Positions 19,978-30,462 of a DNA stretch of 64,000 bases are shown in pieces. The notes under the pieces were generated by a model. That model saw nothing but the letters and a program-made list of their open reading frames with translations. It had not been told where the DNA came from and ran no database searches. Both the position numbers and the translations under genes were made by a program. The DNA comes from Tuctoria greenei (taxonomy: Eukaryota; Streptophyta; Magnoliopsida; Poales; Poaceae), in assembly GCA_036927565.1 (NCBI GenBank), contig JAYESD010000002.1:229421605-229485604 (forward strand), in the 5' to 3' direction. Position 1 is the first letter of the stretch; each line of letters starts with the position of its first letter.

Positions 19978-22900
19978 ATGAGCGATGATGATTTGTCGAG
20001 GGTCCAGACCAACATGGGGTGGTCCAGCGCCTCCTTCAACAACTCGATCCACTTCGGCAAGCTTCCCTTCAAGAAGGAAAGCACTAGAGAGATCGTCTAC
20101 TTCTTAGCGTACACCATGGTGGGGCTGATGCCACCTTTTTGAAGCTTCCTCCTGATGTTGTTGGACTTCTACGGGCTCCAGCTTCATCACCTCGACCTCA
20201 TTCTTTCTAGTGAAAAATTTCGTCCACTTCTGCGAGATGTGCGTAAGTGTGCCGCCAAGCATCGAGCTCAACTGGACCTTCTTCATGGCCCACACTACGG
20301 GGAAGGGGAATGAGTTGATTGGCTTCTACTACTTTGTGAAGCGCAAGAACTCTCCCTTCTAGTACTTGAAGACCTTCCCCTACGGGAAGTGGCACAACTG
20401 GAAGAAGGACTGAACGATCATCACCGTGGATCATCACGACAGGCTGGAGATGCCTATAAGCCTCCCGAATGCCGACACCGTCGCGTGGAATGCAGCTCCA
20501 AAATTGTCTAAAGCATACAAACTTATCCTGACTCGGATCCGACAATGCGTGGAGGGTAGAGTGACTACTCATATGGTCTTTAGTAACTTCTTGGTCAACA
20601 AGTGGGCTCCTCTGAAGAAGAGTGAGTGGCATGCTTGGTCTTTCAACAACAAGATGGATCATAACTAGATCGAAATTGGCTTCAGACTAATTTGGATGAT
20701 AATGCTTTGAAGCACCATCTCCAGAGCTTCATCACAGAGCCATTACCCTGGACGCCCCGAGTCCGCCAGCGGACTTCCTTTCTCTGAACATGGTTCCTGA
20801 GTTCAGAGGGAGCTTCGAAAGGGGATGCCAGAGCTGGACGACCTTGGCTTGATGCAGAAGCGTTGGATCTCCAGTATTTCTATTCCCATAGCTTCGGAAA
20901 GGAGGGCTCCCACTGCTCCAAGCCATATGGTCGATGACGCCAGCAAGGGCAAGGGCAAGGAGCTGGCCGAATCTTCTAGCCGGAAGAGGAAGCTAAGACA
21001 CAATAATGGGATCTCCATTAGGTCGACTCCATCTCCAACTGCATCTTCTCCTCGACCAAGCCGAACTTCGGCGGCCAAACCTTTTTGGAGCTGGCATCCA
21101 CGAGGGGCGCTAGCTCTGGCAAATCGACCCCGACGCTAGTGCCGGCTATAGGCTCCAGGCCCGGGGGTCCTTCTCAGCCAAGGGAGATCCCGACTGAAGC
21201 AACTCCAACTCCTGCGGCAAGCTCCTAGCCTAGGTCCGAAGTCTCTGCCTCACCAGGTCCGGGGAGCTCTGACTCCATGCCACAGAAGAAGAAGTTCTGC
21301 GGCAACTAGAGCGGAAGCCTCCCAAGGTGAGCATTGTCTTTTCTCCTTGAGTTGCTATTTTTATCTTTACCATGTGTTGGATTTTTTGATCTTTGTTTCC
21401 AGGTATCGAAAAAGAAAACTGAAGCTCCGGCCCCTGCTGCAGCAACTAATGTTGTGTAGGCAGAGGCTCCTTCTTCGACTGTTGTGCCTCCCACCGTGGT
21501 GGCTGAGGGAACATCAACACTGGCGCCAGCTATCATGGAAACAAGTCCAGCGACAATGCCAAATGTTCCTGTGGTAGTGCCAGACCACGGGGAAGAGACT
21601 CGTGAAGAAGCACCAGAGGTTTCATAGTCAGCGGTTGAGACTCCGGCATCGGAGCCAGAGATGGCATAAGCTCCGGCACCTGAGCTGGAAGTAACTGAAG
21701 CTCCGACATCTGAGCCAGAGGTAGTTGAAGTTCCATCATCTCAACCGGAGGTGGTGGGAGCTCCAATAAAGCTACAGTACCAGCCCCGGAGGTGTCCATG
21801 TGCAAGCCGGAGCACCCAAAAGAGGCAGTTGCGGGTCCTCCACCCATTGAGCCAACAATTGAAGATCTGTCAGAGGGACCTTCTCATCGGCTCCGAGTGC
21901 TATGGAGGTGGAGGAGCTTCCAACGATCGGTCCAGCCGACGTGGAGTTGTTGGAGAGGAAGCTCGCGCCTTGGGGCCCCTCAGTCGTCTTAGAAGACCTG
22001 CTAGAGCTGGCGGAGGAGATCCAGGCTGGTTTGGAGCCAATTCCTTTGGTGTTGTCTATAGACAACGCCTGCTCCAGTCTATGTCAAGTCCAGCTAGCCT
22101 TCGACCATGATAGCAAGGTCCTCGAAGAAGAGCGCCACACCCTGAGGCGTTGGTGCAACAGGATTTACTTAGAGACCAAGTTGATGCAATCAAGGCTTGC
22201 GGACTAGCAGGAGTGGATTGAAAAGGAGAAAGCCCAGCTGACACGGTGGGACCACTTGTTGAATGAGTGAGAGGATGCCATCAAGGCCCTTGACGAGAAG
22301 ACCAGGGAGATATTCGAGCATGCCAAGGAGACCAATGAGGCAGCTGATCACCACTCAGACAACCTCTTGAGGTACTCCTCAAGCGCTGAGAAGCCCTCGA
22401 GGAAAAGGAGGAAAAGCTCCTAGAAAAAGAGGAGGACCTCTTGAAGCGGGAGGATGAACTCTCCCAAAAACTCTCCCTATGCAAGAAGAACCTGGCTGAT
22501 CGCGCCGAACAGTTCAAGCTATGGTGCGAGGAAGAGAAGCACCAGATTTGGCTGGTGGGGGAGAATGTCTCCAAGAGAGAGACTGCCATCTCCACTCAGG
22601 AGGAAAGAGTGAAGGGTAGGAATAAGGACCTGGGGGACCATAGGAACCGCATCCACCTTTGGGAGATGGAGCTTGCTGACCGTGAAAAGCATGTGGCCAA
22701 AAGGATCCAGCAGCAAGCTAAGGAGGTCGAGTGCTTCACCCGAGAGAGTTCAGAGCTTGCGACTGCTAGAAGGTCGCTGGAGGAATTAAGGAGCTTGAGG
22801 GCAACTGAGCCCAACGAGTCTGGGACTTCCTGGGGCAAGCTAACAAAGCTCTGGTGCAACTTGGCTTCAGTCCGATACATCCGGCTGACCTGGAGCCGGA

Positions 22901-23174
22901 GCTGGACAAGGCGCTGGTAGTGTTGAGCTCTGCCGGCAACAAACTTGATGCAATGGGTGATTTCATTGTCGACTAACTAGAGACGAAGAGGAAGTCGCTG
23001 GCCAAGAATGTCGCCAAATATGTGCTAACGTGTTTCAAAAGCTGGGACCCGCAACTGTCTCTAGATCTGGTAGTCGAAGGACCCATTGCTGAGGAGGAAG
23101 ATGCTGCTAGGGCCAGCATTCAAGAGGCTTCCCAAACAGTTGCCATGTTCTTCCATAGGACCTCCAGTAGCTAG
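19978..23174 (+). pseudogene. Element C antisense ORF (Grande gene-23-like / 'putative gypsy type transposon' family)
   Basis: The gene runs opposite to gag-pol. ATG at 19978 gives MSDDDLSRVQTNMGWSSASF; the conserved core follows with NFVHFCEMCVSVPPSIEL, GNELIGFYYFVKRKNSPF, FPYGKWHNWKKD and TIITVDHHDRLEMP (about 20210-20460), then SKAYKLILTRIRQCVEG. An intron with GTGAGC...TTTCCAG ends fits 21327-21402. After a Pro/Glu-rich stretch (about 21610-21790) comes a long Lys/Glu-rich coiled-coil (about 22290-22800). Stop TAG is at 23172-23174. Early stops (for example 20140-20142) and frameshifts near 20190 and 22915 make it a pseudogene. AATGAA polyadenylation-like motifs follow at about 23220-23250. 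Its role in the element is not known. Confidence 0.8.
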
Positions 23175-23454
23175 GGCTTTTTTTCTTCTCGCCTTCACTT
23201 GTAATTCTCTAATTTTGAACGAATGAAATCCAATCCTTTGAATGAATGAATTCCATTTTCCAATTTTGTATGTCTTCTATGCATTGCCCTTTATTTTGTT
23301 GGCCCTTTATTGTAAATGTGTAAATTTTGATTGTGAACATGTATCAATAAGGATTTGATAGTGACTTGGAGACTTGATAACTTGGAACTTGTAGCTAGAA
23401 CATTAGCTCTTAGGTTCAAATTTTAGTTCCGACACCTCCGAAGGCCCATTTGTG

Positions 23455-24365
23455 ACATCAACAGCGGGCCCCCTAGAAGTTGTCCGAGCTTCCTGGCTTC
23501 GACAGTGCCCACTTTCAGCGTATACAACGTCGACGGCGGGCCCCCTAGGGGTTATTAGAGCTTCCTGACTTCAATGGCACCCACTGTCAGCGTATAGAAC
23601 ATCGATAGCGGGCACCCTGGGGGTTGTTGGAGCTTCCTGGCTTTGACGGTGCCCACTGTCAGCGTATAGAATGTTGACGGTGGGCCCCCTAGGGTTGTCA
23701 GAGCTTCCTTGCTTCAATTGCACCCACTGTTAGCGTATAGAACATCGACAACGGGCCCCTGGGGGTTGTCGGAGCTTCCTGGCTTCAACAACGCTGTCAG
23801 CGTATAGAACGTCAACGGCGAGCCCCCTGGGGGTCGTCGGAGCTTCCTGGCCTCGACGACACCCACTTTCAATGCGTAATACGTCAATGGCGGGCCCCAT
23901 GGGGGTTGTTGGAGCTTCCTAACTTTGACGGCACCCATTTTCAATGCATAATACGTCGATGGAGGGCCCCCTGGGGATTGTCAGAGCTTCCTGGCTTCGA
24001 CGGCGCCTACTGTCAATGCATAGAACGTCGACGGTGGCCCCCTTGGGGTTTTAGGAGCTTTGTAGCTTCGACGACACCCACTGTCAACGGGTAATACATC
24101 AACGGCTGGCGCCCTGGGGGTTGTTGGAGCTTCCTGGCTTTGACGGCACCCACTGTCTACGCGTAGAACGTCGACGGAGGGCCCCATCAAGGTGATTTCT
24201 CCACCATCTTCGTTTAGATCACTGTTAATTGTTCACGTCGACGGCTGGCCCCCATTGGAGTTTTTGGAGCTTGTTAGCTCCAATGATGCCAACTTTCAAC
24301 GTATTAAACGTCGATGGCGCCCCCCTGGAGGTTGTCGAAGCTTAGCAGCTCCGGCATGGTCCACC
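23455..24365. repeat. 72-bp tandem array in element C 3' region, about 13 copies
   Basis: The GGGCCCC anchor recurs at about 23466, 23538, 23610, 23682, 23753, 23820, 23892, 23964, 24036, 24108, 24180, 24246 and 24316; most spacings are 72 or 71. Each unit reads GGGCCCCCTGGGGGTTGT, GGAGCTTCCTGGCTTCGACG, CACCCACTGTCAGCG, TATAGAACGTCGACGG with variation. Short frames inside it are repeat artefacts. Tandem repeats in this 3' untranslated zone are a known property of Tat/Ogre elements. Confidence 0.9.
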
Positions 24366-25049
24366 ATCGCCATGAGTTTTTCATGTTTCCTGCGCATTAA
24401 AGACAAGAAAAACAGTAAAATTCATTCTCTTGTCTAATTTGTTTGCGGCTTACTATTATTATTTGAATTTTTGATCCAAAGAAATTCAAGATGATAGCAA
24501 GTATATTGATGCAATCTCTTTAGATCCAAATGCCTTTCAGACCCGCCCTACATGGACCTGCCAGGATATTGGTAGAGTGACATACTTAGGGTACCTCACC
24601 AGTCTAATTCGATAGCACACTCTGGACACGTCATTGGCTTTGGTTTTCAGGCGAGTAAACCATCTAGCAATGCTACGATCTGAATGAAGATCAACAATAT
24701 AACTTATATACCACATGAATAACCTGGACTAAAATTCAAAATGAAATGCACAACTTCTTTATAGACAATAACGAAAAGATATAAAAGTAAGGAGCCTTTA
24801 CAAAATTAATGCACGTGGAGTCTACTTTCACAAAAAAATGTTTTTCAATATAGGTCTGAATTACAGGGGAGACAAGGACACACTTAGAGTACGGAACCAA
24901 GCTAAGTGTTCTAACCCAGGGTAGGTAAGCTACACTTAAAGTACAATGACCAAGTTTAGTGTGCTAGTTGTCTATGACCTACCCGACTCTGTCCATAAAA
25001 TCTATAATTTTCATTATGTGTAAATACAAACTCACCTCTGTGAAACTAA
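24366..25049. other. Element C 3' untranslated region without recognised feature
   Basis: About 680 bases between the 72-bp array and the integrase C-terminus. I see no gene. Two loosely similar phrases (ACACTTAGAGTACGGAACCAAG near 24879 and ACACTTAAAGTACAATGACCAAG near 24932) suggest a decayed short duplication. Confidence 0.4.
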
Positions 25050-26187
25050 GAATAAAACTTACGGAGGTGCTCGATATTCCATGGATTGGGAAGCGGGGTC
25101 CCATCCTCTGTTGCCAAGCAAACGCATTCAGGGCGGGAAACTTTAATAACTCTGAAGGGACCTTCCCAACCTGGGGAGAGCTTGTTCATCCCTTCTCGAG
25201 TCAGTATTCTTCGCAGCACCATATTGCCTTATTCAAGATGCCAGTCACGCTTGAACCTTTGATGATAGCGTCGGAGCACCTGGCGGTATCGTGCATTCTG
25301 AACAGCTGCTTGGCACCTTCCCTCGTCGACGAGGTCTAGGTCTTCACACCAGAGTGACCCCATGGTGATCTCCAAAGGAAGGGCCGCTTCAGCTCTATAC
25401 ACCAAGAAGAAGGGTGTTTCTCCAGTTGATCGATTAGGTGTTGTTCTGCTCGCCCACAGTGCAGACGGAAGCTCTTCTATCCAGTTGGATTTGTGTTTCT
25501 TCAGGCGCTCATATGTGTGCGTTGAGTACTTTTAGTATCTCTGCATTTGCTCTTTCAGCTTGGCCATTACTTGCCGGGTTAGCTACTGATGCGTAGCTGA
25601 CTTGTATGCCGAGATCTTTGCAATACTCTTGGAATGCTGCACTTGTGAATTGGGTTCCGCTATTAGTTATGACTCTGTTCAGAACTCCAAATCTGCAAAC
25701 TATGGACATCAAGAACTTGATAGCAGATGGTTTGTTAATTGTCACAACTGGAGTAGCTTCTAGCCACTTAGTGAACTTGTCAATGGCGACGTATAGGAAA
25801 TTGTAACCTCCGACGGCATTTGGAAAAGGTCCCAAAATGTCCATACCCCATGCAGCGAATGGCCATGTAGGAGGTATCATTTGCAGTGATTAGGCTGATG
25901 TGTGAATCTATTTCACGTGGAACTGACACGCTTCACACTTTTTTACTAGCTCAACTGCATCCTAGAGTGATGTAGGCCAGTAAAAGCCATGCCAAAAGGC
26001 TTTACAAACCAATGTGCGGGAAGATGCGTGGTTCCCACACTCGCCTCCATGGTTTTTTGCAAGGAGCTCGCGACCTTCTTCCCGGGCAATGCACCACATT
26101 AGAACGACGTTGGCACCACGTCGGTAGAGATCCCCTTCTATCAACGTGTATCTTTAGCCAATCTGACAATTCGGTAAGCGGAAGCAC
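25050..26187 (-). pseudogene. Element C integrase
   Basis: From high to low coordinate: the HHCC zinc-domain remnant (LIEGDLYRRG, then HGGECGNHASSRTLVCKAF, CEACQFH) at about 26150-25920; the core (25880-25509) with WGMDILGPFPNAVGG, VAIDKFTKWLEA, QAERANAEILK; then the C-terminal module with NWIEELPSALWASRTTPNRS, GMNKLSPGWEGPFRV and NIEHLRKFY, ending about 25055. The usual ITDNGTQF reads ITNSGTQF, so the second catalytic Asp is lost. A stop and frame change near 25509 separate the core from its C-terminus. Confidence 0.85.
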
Positions 26188-26439
26188 TATCTTCAGAAAG
26201 GATATTGTCTTTTAAGTATCTCCGGATCTCCAAAATCCATGGATCGGAGCTAACTTGAGCTTCCAGATCTTGCGCCCTGGGTTGCTCAGAGCTCATGCAG
26301 CGCCTACGATTCTTGATGGACGCAATGGTAACAAGGTACCGGGACTGCCAGCTTTTGGGTGCTGGTCTTGCCCCCCTCGCTCAGTACGGTAGGCTAAGTG
26401 GCAGGTCTTGACAATCTCCTGACAAAAACTCTGTCGGGA

Positions 26440-26875
26440 GCTTGAGCTCCGATTGAAGCTTTCGTCGAGAGTTCATCAGCTTCAGCGTTGTTGAGACGCT
26501 AGGCATGGCAGAGGTCTAAGACGTGGAAGTCCTTTTGCAGCATCTGGACTTCAAGGAGGTAAGCAACGAATTGAGGGTTGTTGCAACTGCATTCACCTTT
26601 GACTTGCTTGATGATGACTTACGAGTCACCCTTCACCAGCAACTGCTTGACGCCATATGATAGCGCCACCTTGAGTCCATAGATCAGAGGTTCATACTCC
26701 GCCATGTTGTTGGTTGCCTTGATGTCAAGGTGTACCATGTACTTGACCTTCTCCTCAGTTGGAGCGAGGAGAAGGATTCTATCTCTGGCCCCCTGCTTCT
26801 ACATGAAGCCGTTGAAGTAGAGATTCCAGTGAGGCTCTGTAAAGACTAGGACCTTGGGTTCCGACTTATGCTCAC
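26440..26875 (-). pseudogene. Element C second RNase H (archaeal type)
   Basis: The minus strand reads LYFNGFM, KVKYMVHLDIKATNNMAEY then LIYGLKVALSYGVKQLLVKG and IIKQVKGECSCNNPQ. ATNNxAEYE and LxxGDS-type segments are typical of the archaeal-like RNase H carried between RNase H and integrase in Tat elements. The usual DG at the first catalytic site is NG here, and stops follow FNGFM and VKGDS. This domain is the main reason for calling C a Tat element. Confidence 0.8.
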
Positions 26876-26879
26876 TTTG

Positions 26880-27478
26880 CCCCCTAGATTTGATGAAGAC
26901 GTGGTCCACTCCGCCGTGAAGTCAGCCAATGCCTGCCTCTTGACAGCATGTCAAGGCAAGAATTCGAGATCGAATTCTGCCAACTCTGCTGTCCACTTTG
27001 CAATGTTTCCTGTAGAGTTGGTGTTATGCAATATAGCACGTAGTGGATAAGAAGCTACCACTGATATTTTGTGGGCTTGGAAGTTGTGACGAAGCTTCCT
27101 TGAGGCAATAAGAACTGCATAGAGCAGTTTATGCACCTCAATGTACCAAGTCTTGGCATCATGTAGTACTTCGCTAATGAAGTACACTGGCCGCTGGACG
27201 GTCTGGACCTTCCCAGAAGGGCCCGAAGCTTCTTCTTCATCATAAACACAGACCCTCCCGGAGGGGTTCGGACCTTCTTATTGAGCTTCTCGGACCCTCC
27301 CAGAGGGGTCCGAATCTTCTTCTTGATCAGCCATGAGAAATCCCTCGGATGAGAGAGGTTGATCCTCGGGCAGCATGCCTTTAGGATTCACACCTGGGGG
27401 TTGGGGCCCAGACTCGCCTTCAGGTAGCTTCGGACCCTCCCGGGGGGTTCTAGACTCCTGAACTGAAGATGGTTCCGG
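26880..27478 (-). pseudogene. Element C RT-linked RNase H and its linker
   Basis: The frame at 27187-26951 reads YFISEVLHDAKTWYIEVHKL, LIASRKLRHNFQAHKI, YPLRAILHN and GNIAKWTAELAEFDLEFLP, the RNase H joined to the RT. Its upstream linker (27200-27478) carries three to four copies of a GGACCCTCCCGGAGGGGTCC-like inverted repeat. A TGA splits linker and RNase H. At about 27479 the sequence switches abruptly to element B; the part of C that should link this to its RT at 33081 is missing. Confidence 0.75.
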
Positions 27479-27520
27479 TCTCGATGCATATGCAACCACT
27501 TGACCTTCTTGCATAAGCAC
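27278..27520 (-). other. Chimeric open frame across the B/C junction
   Basis: An 80-codon frame starts with MLMQEGQVVAYASR from element B's RNase H and continues as PEPSSVQESRTPREG from element C's linker. It shows the break precisely but is almost certainly not a gene. Confidence 0.7.
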
Positions 27521-28437
27521 GCATCCGAGTCCTTGTCTTTATGCGTCACAATAAATATCAAAACTCTTGCTCTCGTCCGGCAATATTAAGACTCGGGCTG
27601 TAGTTAACCTCTTCTTCAACTCCTCAAAACTGTTTTGACAAGCTTGAGTCCATCGGAAAGGCTTTCCCTTCATTAGCAATTCCGTCATTGGCTTGGCTAT
27701 CTTGGAGAAGTCCTTGATGAATCGACGGTAATATCCAGCCATTCCAAGAAAACTCCTTATTTCCTTTACGTTTTGCGGTGGCTCCCACTTCAGCACGTCC
27801 CTCACTTTTCCGGGATCGACCGATACTCCTCCTCCTGAGATGATATGAACCAAAAATGGCACCTCTCTCAACCAAAACTGACACTTGTTGAACTTGGCAT
27901 ACAATTGATGCTCCCTATATTTCTGCAACGTGAGCCTCAAGTGTTCCTCATGTTCTTTCTCATCCTTCGAGTAGATCATAATATCATCAATAAACACCAT
28001 GACAAACTTGTCCAAGTACTCCATGAAGACTTTATTCATGAGGTACATAAAGTAAGAAGGTGCATTTGTCAATCCAAAAGACATCATGGTGTACTCATAA
28101 GATCCATACCGTGTCCTAAAAAGCTGTCTTGGGTATGCCCGATGGTCTAATCTTCATTTGAATGTAACCTGACCTCAAATCAATCTTGGAAAACACACAG
28201 GCACCTTTAATATGATCAAACAAATCCTCTACACGGGGCAGGGTGTACTTGTTCTTGATGGTCACCTCGTTGAGAGCTCGGTAATCCACACACATCCTTT
28301 GCATTCCATCCTTCTTGTCCACAAATAGAATGGGCGCTCCCCAAGGTGAAGAGCTTGGGCGAATAAAACCTTTCTCTAGTTGCTCTTGAATTTGCTTCTT
28401 GAGCTCCACTAATTCCACGGGAGGCATCCTATACGAT
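27521..28437 (-). pseudogene. Element B reverse transcriptase
   Basis: Frame 28427-28116 holds MPPVELVELKKQIQEQLEKG, GAPILFVDKKDGMQRMCVDY and FSKIDLRSGYIQMKIRPS. After a one-frame slip near 28117 the frame 28087-27539 holds MMSFGLTNAPSYFMYLMNKV, the intact catalytic FIDDIMIYSKDE, QFWLREVPFL, and YYRRFIKDFSKIAKPMTELL, ending with IYCDA at a TGA (usual S). This is the least damaged RT of the Tekay elements here. A stop after PIA at about 28438 separates it from the protease region. Confidence 0.85.
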
Positions 28438-29020
28438 CTCTAAGCTATAGGTGCAGTTCCAGGTATTAAATCAATAACAAACTCAATGTCTCGGTCGGGT
28501 GGCATACCTGGCAACTCATCCGGAAAAACATCAAAAAATTCACACACCACCAGAATCTCCTCAATTGCGGCACCGTCCATATGATTTAGCTCCAATTGCT
28601 TCAGTGCGGTTTGAGATGCTTCAAATTCTATGGTGATCCCTTCCTCATTGGTCAACTTCACAATTTTTGTGGCACACTTAATAACTCCATTGTGCTTCCT
28701 CAACCTATCCATACCAAGTATAATGTCCAATCTTTGGGAATCCAAAACAATGAGGTTGGCGGAGAAGTATACCCCCTTATTCTAAGGCTTACTTTTGGAC
28801 ATACTATATTTGTCCTCATCTCTCCTCCAGGAGATGTAACCAATAGAGTAAACTTCATGTGAGAGATAGGCAAACTATACTTGGAAACATACTTCGATGC
28901 AATGAATGAATGCGATGCTCCATAATCAAACAACATAGTCGCAGGATTGGAGTTGGCGAGAAACATACCAATGACAATGTCATCCGCTTGTTGAGCATCC
29001 TCCATAGAGACATGGTCCAC
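28438..29020 (-). pseudogene. Element B protease
   Basis: The aspartic protease segment reads FLANSNPATMLFDYGASHSF at about 28980-28920; the usual DSGAS is DYGAS, so the conserved Ser is Tyr. SPGGEMRTNIVCPKVSLRIRG follows, and after a frame change the linker frame 28745-28440 gives DIILGMDRLRKHNGVI, FDVFPDELPGMPPDRDIEF and LIPGTAPIA, as in elements A and D. Confidence 0.8.
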
Positions 29021-29066
29021 GTTGCCACGAGCAAAATTCTGCTGTCCACGGTTCCCTGTGGCTGTC

Positions 29067-30188
29067 CTACATTGGGTCTTGGGTTTTTCCTCGGTGCATT
29101 GTGTCCTTGACTAAGGCATGACTTAGGACATTGATGTGCAAAGTGTCCAACTTCTCCACAAGTATAGCACTTCTTATCTTCACCAGAATTATTGGGACGA
29201 GCTTGGTTCCGAACATTGGCACCGAGATAGTTGGCACGAGGTGCATAAGACATTGGAGGCCTAGGTGTTGCATAATAGGGCGCTGCTGCACAAACTGAGC
29301 TGGGCGCGGTGCATAACCAGGGCGCTGTATAGGAGTAGAGGAGCTGTAATATGGCGCATTAGGAGGCGCAAAGCGAGGGCGCACATTACTTCCTTGTTGC
29401 TGTCCTTGATATGGCGCCTTCCTCTTGCTGTCTTGCTCCATCTCACGGACCTTGTTCTCCACCACAATCGCTTTGTCCACAAGCTTCTGGAATTTTGCTT
29501 AGTCACAATTGATCAATTGCACTTGAATTTCATTGTTGAGACCTCTCATGAACATGTATTGTTTCCGGCTGTCCCGACTAACATCTTCAGGGGCATACCT
29601 TGAATGTTGAGTGAACTTGTTGAGGTATTCACCAAAACTCGATTTTCCTTGCCTCATGTTCTCAAATTCTTGCCTCTTCAAAATCATAACTCCCTCCGGG
29701 ACATAATGAGAACGGAAGCTCTCTTTGAATTCGGCCCAAGTAATCCTCTCTTAGTTCTCATGAGCATTGCAATATGAATCCCACCAATCCGCAACTGCTC
29801 TAACTAGTTGATGAGAAGCAAATAAGACCTTCTCCCGGTCACTGCATTGGATAATAGAAAGTTTCTTCTCCACTGACTTCAGCCAATCATCCGCATCCAT
29901 AGGGTCAGCAGCTTGAGCGAAGGTTGGAGGCCTAGTCCTCATAAACTCTCCCAACCGGTTATGAGGAGGTGGGGGTGGCGGTGGAGGCATGTGGGACTGA
30001 TGGTTGATGTTGCCAGCCTACAGCTGTCCCATAGTCTGTATCATGGTCTGCATGAGCTGGTTTTGCATAGACAAAAGCTGCTCAATATTAATAGCTCCTT
30101 GAGAAGGTCCTTCTCCATTGTTGTTGTGAGGTACTCCATGGTCCTCCTCCTCATCATTGACATCGCTCTGATTGCAATTCCTCACCAT
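29067..30188 (-). pseudogene. Element B gag with CCHC zinc knuckle
   Basis: The start MVRNCNQ (ATG at 30188) aligns with element D's MVRTRNP. The segments NIEQLLSMQNQLMQTMIQ, RLGEFMRTRPPTFAQAADPM, DDWLKSVEKKLSIIQC, AVADWWDSYCNAHEN, VMILKRQEFENMRQGKSS and EYLNKFTQHSRYAPEDVS follow. A CCHC knuckle CYTCGEVGHFAHQC at about 29175-29134 is intact in its own frame. Stops lie after TMGQL, NAHEN and LINCD, and a frame slip near 29280 breaks the rest. Confidence 0.85.
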
Positions 30189-30446
30189 CTGAAGAAAAGC
30201 AATAGGTAAGAATTCAGAAACGTCCCCAACTAAATGCATCAAGGGATATGAAACTAAACAACTAGCTATACTAGCCTAGGTGGACATGGAAATGCTAAAG
30301 CGTCCCAAAATCCTCTATTAAGCACACAAGCAAACAATATATATATACCAAACAACACACCAAACAAAAACACATCGGTTCCTGAGTGCTCATATGTGCT
30401 CTAAAGTGTCCATTCTATCTAGGTTGCGTCCTACGGTCAACCTGTG
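30189..30446 (-). other. Element B leader
   Basis: Noncoding leader between primer site and gag of about 260 bases, similar in length and text to that of element D (43263-43510) and without the extra ORF of element A. Confidence 0.6.
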
Positions 30447-30462
30447 GCTTTGATAACAATCT
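30447..30462 (-). other. Element B primer-binding site
   Basis: The minus strand reads TTGTTATCAAAGCCACAGG after the LTR, a decayed form of TTGGTATCAGAGCCA, followed by GTTGACCGTAGGACG shared with element D. Initiator-Met type. Confidence 0.6.

Noticed and set aside
21306..21536. Minus-strand frames of 60-105 codons across 20200-22960
   Set aside because: They are shadows of the antisense gene of element C on the plus strand, which has recognisable conserved segments.
23714..24190. Short frames in the 72-bp array
   Set aside because: The unit length is divisible by three, so frames repeat without being genes; frames differ on both strands.
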